Source of the DNA: DT-68 sp965263245
GTDB lineage: Bacteria > Bacillota_I > Bacilli_A > Mycoplasmatales > Metamycoplasmataceae
Length of the DNA stretch: 64,000 nucleotides
Direction: 5' to 3'
Assembly: GCA_965263245.1 (NCBI GenBank)
Contig: CBDHHR010000280.1
Span: 62,001 to 126,000 of the forward strand
Shown here piece by piece: positions 11,120 to 22,331 of this stretch. The translations under genes were made by a program, and so were the position numbers. A model generated the notes under the pieces. That model was not told where the DNA came from, did not search any database, and saw only the letters and a list, made by a program, of their open reading frames with translations. Position 1 is the first letter of the stretch, and each line of letters starts with the position of its first letter.

Positions 11120-12177
11120 GTGTACAAAGACAGAACAAGACAGTGTACACAGACATATCAAGGGAGTGAACAAAGACAGAACAAGGCAGTGTACAAAGTC
11201 AGATCAAGGGAGTGTACAAAGACAGAACAAGGGAGTGTACAAAGACAGAACAAGGCAGTGTACAAAGACAGATCAAGGGAGTGTACAAAGACAGATCAAG
11301 GGAGTGTACAAAGACAGAACAAGGGAGTGTACATAGACAGATCAAGGGAGTGTACAAAGACAGATCAAGGGAGTGAACAAAGACAGAACAAGGCAGTGTA
11401 CAAAGACAGATCAAGGGAGTGTACAAAGACAGAACAAGACAGTGTACAAAGACAGATCAAGGGAGTGTACAAAGACAGAACAAGACAGTGTATGAAGACA
11501 GATCAAGGGAGTGTACAAAGACAGATCAATGGAGTGAACAAAGACAGAACAAGGCAGTGTACAAAGACAGATCAAGGGAGTGTACATAGACAGATCAAGG
11601 GAGTGTACAAAGACAGAACAAGACAGTGTACATAGACAGATCAAGGGAGTGAACAAAGACAGAACAAGGCAGTGTACAAAGACAGATCAAGGGAGTGTAC
11701 AAAGACAGATCAAGGGAGTGTACATAGACAGATCAAGGGAGTGTACAAAGACAGAACAAGACAGTGTACATAGACAGATCAAGGGAGTGAACAAAGACAG
11801 AACAAGGCAGTGTACAAAGACAGATCAAGGCAGTGTACAAAGACAGATCAAGGGAGTGTACATAGACAGATCAAGGGTGTGTACAAAGACAGAACAAGAC
11901 AGTGTACATAGACAGATCAAGGGAGTGAACAAAGACAGAACAAGGCAGTGTACAAAGTCAGATCAAGGGAGTGTACAAAGACAGAACAAGGGAGTGTACA
12001 AAGACAGAACAAGGCAGTGTACAAAGACAGATCAAGGGAGTGTACAAAGACAGATCAAGGGAGTGTACAAAGACAGAACAAGGGAGTGTACATAGACAGA
12101 TCAAGGGAGTGTACAAAGACAGATCAAGGGAGTGAACAAAGACAGAACAAGGCAGTGTACAAAGACAGATCAAGGGA
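11120..12177. repeat. Block F, copy 1 (1,058 bp = 46 monomers)
   Basis: Contains the best 138-bp hexamer run of the copy, with units at 11,581, 11,719 and 11,857. Flanking markers are CACAGACATATC near 11,150 and CAAAGTCAG near 11,190 and 11,955. The region from 11,190 to 12,177 reappears as the second half of block H in copy 2 (from 29,240). Confidence 0.83.
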
Positions 12178-13480
12178 GTGAACAGAGACAGAACAAGGCA
12201 GTGTACAAAGACAGATCAAGGGAGTGTACATAGACAGAACAAGGCAGTGTACAAAGACAGATCAAGGGAGTGTACGAAGACAGAACAAGGGAGTGTACAT
12301 AGGCAGAACAAGGGAGTGTACAAAGACAGAACAAGACAGTGTATGAAGACAGAACAAGGGAGTGTACAAAGACAGAACAAGGGAGTGTACAAAGTTAGAA
12401 CAAGGGAGTGTACATAGACAGAACAAGGGAGTGTACAAAGACAGAACAAGACAGTGTATGAAGACAGAACAAGGGAGTGTACATAGACAGAACAAGGGAG
12501 TGTACATAGACAGAACAAGGGAGTGTACAAAGACAGAACAAGACAGTGTATGAAGACAGAACAAGGGAGTGTACATAGACAGAACAAGGGAGTGTACATA
12601 GACAGAACAAGGGAGTGTACAAAGACAGAACAAGACAGTGTACAAAGTTAGAACAAGGGAGTGTGCAAAGGCAGAACAAGGGAGAGTGTATGAAGACAGA
12701 ACAAGGCAGTGTACGTAGACAGAACAAGGGAGTGTACAAAGACAGAACAAGACAGTGTATGAAGACAGAACAAGGGAGTGTACGAATACAGAACAAGGGA
12801 GTGTACAACAGACAGAACAAGACAGTGTATGAAGACAGAACAAGGGAGTGTACGAATACAGAACAAGGGAGTGTACAAAGACAGAACAAGGCAGTGTATG
12901 AATACAGAACAAGGGAGTGTACGAAGACAGAACAAGACAGTGTATGAATACAGAACAAGGGAGTGTATGAATACAGAACAAGGGAGTGTACAAAGACAGA
13001 ACAAGGCAGTGTATGAATACAGAACAAGGGAGTGTACAAAGACAGAACAAGGCAGTGTATGAATACAGAACAAGGGAGTGTACAAAGACAGATCAAGGCA
13101 GTGTATGAATACAGAACAAGGGAGTGTACAAAGACAGAACAAGGGAGTGTACAAAGACAGAACAAGGCAGTGTACAAAAGACAGAACAAGACAGTGTACG
13201 AAGACAAAACAAGGCAGTGTCCGAATACAGAACAAGGGAGTGTACAAAGACAGATCAAGGGAGTGTACAAAGACAGAACAAGGGAGTGTACAAAGACAGA
13301 ACAAGACAGTGTACAAAGACAGATCAAGGGAGTGTACAAAGACAGATCAAGGGAGTGTACAAAGACAGAACAAGGGAGTGTACATAGAAATATCAAGGGA
13401 GTGTACAAAGACAGATCAAGGGAGTGAACAAAGACAGAACAAGGCAGTGTACAAAGACAGATCAAGGGAGTGTACATAGA
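12178..13480. repeat. Block B, copy 1 (1,303 bp)
   Basis: Paralogue of the end of H plus block A. It opens with a GAACAGAGACAG monomer, ATAGGCAG and CAAAGTTAG, followed by the GAATAC cluster, GAAGACAAAAC at 13,200 and GAAATATC at 13,386. It is told from A by TGTCCGAATAC just after the marker (A has TGTACGAATAC). The marker distance to the next A is 3,659 bp here and 3,636 bp in the other copies. Confidence 0.87.
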
Positions 13481-16306
13481 CAGATCAAGGGAGTGTACAA
13501 AGACAGATCAAGGGAGTGTACAAAGACAGATCAAGGGAGTGTACAAAGACAGAACAAGGGAGTGTACAAAGACAGAACAAGGGAGTGTACAAAGACAGAT
13601 CAAGGGAGTGTACAAAGACAGATCAAGGGAGTGTACATAGACAGATCAAGGGAGTGAACAAAGACAGAACAAGGCAGTGTACAAAGACAGATCAAGGCAG
13701 TGTACAAAGACAGATCAAGGGATTGTACATAGACAGATCAAGGGTGTGTACAAAGACAGAACAAGACAGTGTACATAGACAGATCAAGGGAGTGAACAAA
13801 GACAGAACAAGGCAGTGTACAAAGTCAGATCAAGGGAGTGTACAAAGACAGAACAAGGGAGTGTACAACGACAGAACAAGGCAGTGTACAAAGACAGATC
13901 AAGGGAGTGTACAAAGACAGATCAAGGGAGTGTACAAAGACAGAACAAGGGAGTGTACATAGATAGATCAAGGGAGTGTACAAAGACAGATCAAGGGAGT
14001 GAACAAAGACAGAACAAGGGAGTGTACAAAGACAGATCAAGGGAGTGTACAAAGACAGAACAAGACAGTGTACAAAGACAGAACAAGGGAGTGTACAAAG
14101 ACAGAACAAGACAGTGTATCAAGACAGAACAAGGGAGTGTACAAAGACAGAACAAGGGAGTGTACAAAGACAGAACAAGGCAGTGTACAAAGACAGAACA
14201 AGGGAGTGTACAAAGACAGAACAAGGGAGTGTACAAAGACAGAACAAGGGAGTGTACAAAGACAGAACAAGGGAGTGTACAAAGACAGAACAAGGCAGTG
14301 TACGAAGACAGAACAAGGGAGTGTACATAGACAGAACAAGGGAGTGTACAAAGACAGAACAAGACAGTGTATGAAGACAGAACAAGGGAGTGTACAAAGA
14401 CAGAACAAGGGAGTGTATGAAGACAGAACAAGGGAGTGTACAAAGACAGAACAAGGGAGTGTACAAAGACAGAACAAGACAGTGTATGAAGACAGAACAA
14501 GGGAGTGTACAAAGACAGAACAAGGGAGTGTATGAAGACAGAACAAGGGAGTGTACAAAGACAGAACAAGGGAGTGTACAAAGACAGAACAAGGCAGTGT
14601 ACAAAGACAGAACAAGGGAGTGTACAAAGACAGAACAAGGGAGTGTACAAAGACAGAACAAGACAGTGTACAAAGACAGAACAAGGGAGTGTACAAAGAC
14701 AGAACAAGAGTGTACAAAGACAGAACAAGGGAGTGTACAAAGACAGAACAAGGGAGTGTACAAAGACAGAACAAGACAGTGTATGAAGACAGAACAAGGG
14801 AGTGTACAAAGACAGAACAAGGCAGTGTACAAAGACAGAACAAGGGAGTGTACAAAGACAGAACAAGGGAGTGTACAAAGACAGAACAAGACAGTGTATG
14901 AAGACAGAACAAGGGAGTGTACAAAGACAGATCAAGGGAGTGTACAAAGACAGAACAAGGGAGTGTATGAAGACAGAACAAGGGAGTGTACAAAGACAGA
15001 TCAAGGGAGTGTACAAAGACAGAACAAGGGAGTGTACAAAGACAGAACAAGGGAGTGTACAAAGACAGAACAAGGGAGTGTACAAAGACAGAACAAGGGA
15101 GTGTACAAAGACAGAACAAGGGAGTGTATGAAGACAGAACAAGGGAGTGTACAAAGACAGAACAAGGGAGTGTACAAAGACAGAACAAGGGAGTGTACAA
15201 AGACAGAACAAGGGAGTGTACAAAGACAGAACAAGGGAGTGTACAAAGACAGAACAAGGGAGTGTACATAGACAGAACAAGGGAGTGTACAAAGACAGAA
15301 CAAGGCAGTGTACAAAGACAGAACAAGGGAGTGTACAAAGACAGAACAAGGGAGTGTACAAGACAGAACAAGGGAGTGTACAAAGACAGAACAAGGGAGT
15401 GTACATAGACAGAACAAGGGAGTGTACAAAGACAGAACAAGGGAGTGTACAAAGACAGAACAAGGCAGTGTACAAAGACAGAACAAGGGAGTGTACATAG
15501 ACAGAACAAGGGAGTGTACAAAGACAGAACAAGACAGTGTACAAGACAGAACAAGGGAGTGTACAAAGACAGAACAAGGGAGTGTACAAAGACAGAACAA
15601 GGGAGTGTACAAAGACAGAACAAGGGAGTGTACAAAGACAGAACAAGGGAGTGTACAAAGACAGAACAAGGGAGTGTACAAAGACAGAACAAGGGAGTGT
15701 ACAAAGACAGAACAAGGGAGTGTACATAGACAGAACAAGGGAGTGTACAAAGACAGAACAAGGGAGTGTACAAAGACAGAACAAGGGAGTGTACAAAGAC
15801 AGAACAAGGGAGTGTACAAAGACAGAACAAGGCAGTGTACAAAGACAGAACAAGGGAGTGTACATAGACAGAACAAGGGAGTGTACAAAGACAGAACAAG
15901 GGAGTGTATGAAGACAGAACAAGGGAGTGTACATAGGCAGAACAAGGGAGTGTACAAAGACAGAACAAGACAGTGTATGAAGACAGAACAAGGGAGTGTA
16001 CAAAAGACAGAACAAGACAGTGTATGAAGACAGAACAAGGGAGTGTACAAAGTTAGAACAAGGGAGTGTACAAAGGCAGAACAAGGGGAGTGTATGAAGA
16101 CAGAACAAGGCAGTGTACGAAGACAGATCAAGGGAGTGTACAAAGACAGAACAAGGGAGTGTACATAGACAGAACAAGGGAGTGTACAAAGACAGAACAA
16201 GACAGTGTATGAAGACAGAACAAGGGAGTGTACAAAGACAGAACAAGGGAGTGTACATAGACAGAACAAGACAGTGTATGAAGACAGAACAAGGGAGTGT
16301 ACAAAG
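13481..16306. repeat. Block H, copy 1 (2,826 bp, homogenised)
   Basis: The first 550 bp match copy 2. From about 14,068 to 15,900 nearly all AGATC, TGAAC, CATAG and GAATAC states are replaced by consensus. Only two GATC sites lie between 14,035 and 16,126. The register is nevertheless kept: TGTATCAAG at 14,115 and the short junction AACAAGAGTG at 14,703 sit exactly 14,422 bp before their copy 2 counterparts. It has one extra monomer relative to other copies, single-base losses at 15,355-15,366 and 15,538-15,549, and single-base gains near 16,010 and 16,085. Confidence 0.85.
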
Positions 16307-18748
16307 TTAGAACAAGGGAGTGTGCAAAGGCAGAACAAGGGAGAGTGTATGAAGACAGAACAAGGCAGTGTACGTAGACAGAACAAGGGAGTGTACAAAG
16401 ACAGAACAAGACAGTGTATGAAGACAGAACAAGGGAGTGTACGAATACAGAACAAGGGAGTGTACAACAGACAGAACAAGACAGTGTATGAAGACAGAAC
16501 AAGGGAGTGTACGAATACAGAACAAGGGAGTGTACAAAGACAGAACAAGGCAGTGTATGAATACAGAACAAGGGAGTGTACGAAGACAGAACAAGACAGT
16601 GTATGAATACAGAACAAGGGAGTGTATGAATACAGAACAAGGGAGTGTACAAAGACAGAACAAGGCAGTGTATGAATACAGAACAAGGGAGTGTACAAAG
16701 ACAGAACAAGGCAGTGTATGAATACAGAACAAGGGAGTGTACAAAGACAGATCAAGGCAGTGTATGAATACAGAACAAGGGAGTGTACAAAGACAGAACA
16801 AGGGAGTGTACAAAGACAGAACAAGGCAGTGTACAAAAGACAGAACAAGACAGTGTACGAAGACAAAACAAGGCAGTGTACGAATACAGAACAAGGGAGT
16901 GTACAAAGACAGATCAAGGGAGTGTACAAAGACAGAACAAGGGAGTGTACAAAGACAGAACAAGACAGTGTACAAAGACAGATCAAGGGAGTGTACAAAG
17001 ACAGATCAAGGGAGTGTACAAAGACAGAACAAGGGAGTGTACATAGAAATATCAAGGGAGTGTACAAAGACAGATCAAGGGAGTGAACAAAGACAGAACA
17101 AGGCAGTGTACAAAGACAGATCAAGGGAGTGTACATAGACAGATCAAGGGAGTGTACAAAGACAGATCAAGGGAGTGTACAAAGACAGAACAAGGGAGTG
17201 TACAAAGACAGAACAAGGCAGTGTACAAAGACAGATCAAGGGAGTGTACAAAGACAGATCAAGGGAGTGTACATAGACAGATCAAGGGAGTGTACAAAGA
17301 CAGAACAAGACAGTGTACATAGACAGATCAAGGGAGTGAACAAAGACAGAACAAGGCAGTGTACAAAGACAGATCAAGGCAGTGTACAAAGACAGATCAA
17401 GGGAGTGTACAAAGACAGAACAAGACAGTGTATGAAGACAGATCAAGGGAGTGTACAAAGACAGATCAAGGGAGTGAACAAAGACAGAACAAGGCAGTGT
17501 ACAAAGACAGATCAAGGGAGTGAACAAAGACAGAACAAGGCAGTGTACAAAGACAGATCAAGGGAGTGTACATAGACAGAACAAGGCAGTGTACAAAGAC
17601 AGATCAAGGGAGTGTACGAAGACAGAACAAGGGAGTGTACATAGGCAGAACAAGGGAGTGTACAAAGACAGAACAAGACAGTGTATGAAGACAGAACAAG
17701 GGAGTGTACAAAGACAGAACAAGGGAGTGTACACAGTTAGAACAAGGGAGTGTACATAGACAGAACAAGGGAGTGTACAAAGACAGAACAAGACAGTGTA
17801 TGAAGACAGAACAAGGGAGTGTACATAGACAGAACAAGGGAGTGTACATAGAAAGAACAAGGGAGTGTACAAAGACAGAACAAGACAGTGTATGAAGACA
17901 GAACAAGGGAGTGTACAAAGACAGAACAAGGGAGTGTACATAGACAGAACAAGGGAGTGTACAAAGACAGAACAAGACAGTGTACAAAGTTAGAACAAGG
18001 GAGTGTGCAAAGGCAGAACAAGAGTGTATGAAGACAGAACAAGGCAGTGTACGTAGACAGAACAAGGGAGTGTACAAAGACAGAACAAGACAGTGTATGA
18101 AGACAGAACAAGGGAGTGTACGAATACAGAACAAGGGAGTGTACAAAAGACAGAACAAGACAGTGTATGAAGACAGAACAAGGGAGTGTACGAATACAGA
18201 ACAAGGGAGTGTACAAAGACAGAACAAGGCAGTGTATGAATACAGAACAAGGGAGTGTATGAAGACAGAACAAGACAGTGTATGAATACAGAACAAGGGA
18301 GTGTATGAATACAGAACAAGGGAGTGTACAAAGACAGAACAAGGCAGTGTATGAATACAGAACAAGGGAGTGTACAAAGACAGAACAAGGCAGTGTATGA
18401 ATACAGAACAAGGGAGTGTACAAAGACAGATCAAGGCAGTGTATGAATACAGAACAAGGGAGTGTACAAAGGCAGAACAAGGGAGTGTACAAAGACAGAA
18501 CAAGGCAGTGTACAAAAGACAGAACAAGACAGTGTACGAAGACAAAACAAGGCAGTGTACGAATACAGAACAAGGGAGTGTACAAAGACAGATCAAGGGA
18601 GTGTACAAAGACAGAACAAGGGAGTGTACAAAGACAGAACAAGACAGTGTACAAAGACAGATCAAGGGAGTGTACAAAGACAGATCAAGGGAGTGTACAA
18701 AGACAGAACAAGGGAGTGTACAAAGACAGAACAAGACAGTGTACAAAG
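16307..18748. repeat. Block A-J-A', copy 2
   Basis: Same length and same markers as copy 1, offset 14,475 bp: GAAGACAAAAC at 16,859 and 18,538, GAAATATC at 17,046, CACAGTTAG near 17,735. I found no difference from copy 1 in the stretches I compared, apart from the homogenised lead-in upstream. Confidence 0.88.
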
Positions 18749-21700
18749 ACAGATCAAGGGAGTGTACAAAGACAGATCAAGGGAGTGTACAAAGACAGAA
18801 CAAGGGAGTGTACATAGACAGATCAAGGGAGTGTACAAAGACAGATCAAGGGAGTGAACAAAGACAGAACAAGGCAGTGTACAAAGACAGATCAAGGGAG
18901 TGTACATAGACAGATCAAGGGAGTGTACAAAGACAGAACAAGACAGTGTACATAGACAGATCAAGGGAGTGAACAAAGACAGAACAAGGCAGTGTACAAA
19001 GACAGATCAAGGGAGTGTACAAAGACAGATCAAGGGAGTGTACATAGACAGATCAAGGGAGTGTACACAGACAGAACAAGACAGTGTACATAGACAGATC
19101 AAGGGAGTGAACAAAGACAGAACAAGGCAGTGTACAAAGACAGATCAAGGCAATGTACAAAGACAGATCAAGGGAGTGTACATAGACAGATCAAGGGAGT
19201 GTACAAAGACAGAACAAGATAGTGTACATAGACAGATCAAGGGAGTGAACAAAGACAGAACAAGGCAGTGTACAAAGACAGATCAAGGGAGTGTACAAAG
19301 ACAGATCAAGGGAGTGTACAAAGACAGAACAAGGGAGTGTACAAAGACAGAACAAGGCAGTGTACAAAGACAGATCAAGGGAGTGTACAAAGACAGAACA
19401 AGGGAGTGTACATAGACAGATCAAGGGAGTGTACATAGACAGATCAAGGGAGTGTACATAGACAGATCAAGGGAGTGTACAAAGACAGAACAAGGGAGTG
19501 TACATAGACAGATCAAGGGAGTGTACAAAGACAGATCAAGGGAGTGTACAAAGACAGATCAAGGGAGTGTACATAGACAGATCAAGGGAGTGTACAAAGA
19601 CAGAACAAGGGAGTGTACATAGACAGAACAAGGGAGTGTACATAGACAGATCAAGGGAGTGTACATAGACAGATCAAGGGAGTGTACAAAGACAGAACAA
19701 GGGAGTGTACATAGACAGATCAAGGGAGTGTACAAAGACAGATCAAGGGAGTGAACAAAGACAGAACAAGGCAGTGTACAAAGACAGAACAAGACAGTGT
19801 ATGAAGACAGATCAAGGGAGTGTACAAAGACAGAACAAGGGAGTGTACAAAGACAGATCAAGGGAGTGTACAAAGACAGAACAAGACAGTGTATGAAGAC
19901 AGATCAAGGGAGTGTACAAAGACAGATCAAGGGAGTGAACAAAGACAGAACAAGGCAGTGTACAAAGACAGATCAAGGGAGTGTACAAAGACAGATCAAG
20001 GGAGTGTACAAAGACAGAACAAAGTGTACAAAGACAGATCAAGGGAGTGTACAAAGACAGAACAAGGGAGTGTACATAGACAGATCAAGGGAGTGTACAA
20101 AGACAGACAAGGGAGTGACAAAGACAAGAGTGTACAAAGACAGAACAAGACAGTGTACAAAGACAGATCAAGGGAGTGTACAAAGACAGAACAAGGGAGT
20201 GTACAAAGACAGAACAAGGCAGTGTACAAAGACAGATCAAGGGAGTGTACAAAGACAGAACAAGGGAGTGTACATAGACAGATCAAGGGAGTGTACATAG
20301 ACAGATCAAGGGAGTGTACATAGACAGATCAAGGGAGTGTACAAAGACAGAACAAGGGAGTGTACATAGACAGATCAAGGGAGTGTACAAAGACAGATCA
20401 AGGGAGTGTACAAAGACAGATCAAGGGAGTGTACATAGACAGATCAAGGGAGTGTACAAAGACAGAACAAGGGAGTGTACATAGACAGAACAAGGGAGTG
20501 TACATAGACAGATCAAGGGAGTGTACATAGACAGATCAAGGGAGTGTACAAAGACAGAACAAGGGAGTGTACATAGACAGATCAAGGGAGTGTACAAAGA
20601 CAGATCAAGGGAGTGAACAAAGACAGAACAAGGCAGTGTACAAAGACAGATCAAGGGAGTGTACAAAGACAGAACAAGACAGTGTACAAAGACAGAACAA
20701 GACATGAAGACAGATCAAGGGAGTGTACAAAGACAGATCAAGGGAGTGAACAAAGACAGAACGAGGCAGTGTACAAAGACAGATCAAGGGAGTGAACAAA
20801 GACAGAACAAGGCAGTGTACAAAGACAGATCAAGGGAGTGTACATAGACAGAACAAGGCAGTGTACAAAGACAGATCAAGGGAGTGTACATAGACAGAAC
20901 AAGGCAGTGTACAAAGACAGAACAAGGGAGTGTACAAAGACAGAGCAAGGCAGTGTACAAAGACAGATCAAGGGAGTGTACATAGACAGATCAAGGGAGT
21001 GTACAAAGACAGAACAAGGGAGTGTACAAAGACAGATCAAGGGAGTGTACATAGACAGATCAAGGGAGTGTACAAAGACAGATCAAGGGAGTGTACGAAG
21101 ACAGAACAAGGGAGTGTACATAGACAGAACAAGGGAGTGTACAAAGACAGAACAAGACAGTGTATGAAGACAGAACAAGGGAGTGTACAAAGACAGAACA
21201 AGACAGTGTATGAAGACAGAACAAGGCAGTGTACAAAGACAGATCAAGGCAGTGTACAAAGACAGATCAAGGGAGTGTACATAGACAGATCAAGGGTGTG
21301 TACAAAGACAGAACAAGACAGTGTACATAGACAGATCAAGGGAGTGAACAAAGACAGAACAAGGCAGTGTACAAAGTCAGATCAAGGGAGTGTACAAAGA
21401 CAGAACAAGGGAGTGTACAAAGACAGAACAAGGCAGTGTACAAAGACAGATCAAGGGAGTGTACAAAGACAGATCAAGGGAGTGTACAAAGACAGAACAA
21501 GGGAGTGTACATAGACAGATCAAGGGAGTGTACAAAGACAGATCAAGGGAGTGAACAAAGACAGAACAAGGCAGTGTACAAAGACAGATCAAGGGAGTGT
21601 ACAAAGACAGAACAAGACAGTGTACAAAGACAGATCAAGGGAGTGTACAAAGACAGAACAAGACAGTGTATGAAGACAGATCAAGGGAGTGTACAAAGAC

Positions 21701-22331
21701 AGATCAATGGAGTGAACAAAGACAGAACAAGGCAGTGTACAAAGACAGATCAAGGGAGTGTACATAGACAGATCAAGGGAGTGTACAAAGACAGAACAAG
21801 ACAGTGTACATAGACAGATCAAGGGAGTGAACAAAGACAGAACAAGGCAGTGTACAAAGACAGATCAAGGGAGTGTACAAAGACAGATCAAGGGAGTGTA
21901 CATAGACAGATCAAGGGAGTGTACAAAGACAGAACAAGACAGTGTACATAGACAGATCAAGGGAGTGAACAAAGACAGAACAAGGCAGTGTACAAAGACA
22001 GATCAAGGCAGTGTACAAAGACAGATCAAGGGAGTGTACATAGACAGATCAAGGGTGTGTACAAAGACAGAACAAGACAGTGTACATAGACAGATCAAGG
22101 GAGTGAACAAAGACAGAACAAGGCAGTGTACAAAGTCAGATCAAGGGAGTGTACAAAGACAGAACAAGGCAGTGTACAAAGACAGATCAAGGGAGTGTAC
22201 AAGACAGATCAAGGGAGTGTACAAAGACAGAACAAGGGAGTGTACATAGACAGATCAAGGGAGTGTACAAAGACAGATCAAGGGAGTGAACAAAGACAGA
22301 ACAAGGCAGTGTACAAAGACAGATCAAGGGA
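18749..22331. repeat. Block E, copy 2 (3,583 bp, variable zone)
   Basis: Hexamer runs lie at about 18,901-19,230 and 21,758-22,140. Register breaks are -3 at 20,021, -1 and -8 at 20,102-20,132, -5 at 20,699-20,706 (AAGACATGAAG) and -1 at 22,196-22,207. The net is -18 bp. With four fewer monomers this accounts for the whole 117-bp difference from copy 3. Confidence 0.85.
20019..20135. other. Cluster of register breaks in block E
   Basis: Three irregular units occur within about 115 bp: AACAAAGTGTAC (3 bases missing), AGACAGACAAGGG (one base missing at m14/m15) and TGACAAAGACAAGAG, a 15-bp remnant with one base lost at m3/m4 and a larger gap after AGAC. The matching part of the other copies is irregular at different bases. 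Confidence 0.75.

Larger units (their letters stand above)
1832..16306. repeat. Higher-order copy 1 (14,475 bp)
   Basis: First complete 14.45-kb unit in the window. Block lengths are A-J-A' 2,442, E 3,660, C 1,843, D 1,343, F 1,058, B 1,303 and H 2,826 bp, which sum to the measured period. Its H block is the most homogenised of the four complete copies and holds one extra monomer. The unit start is a convention: I chose the monomer with CAAAGTTAG that opens block A. Confidence 0.9.
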
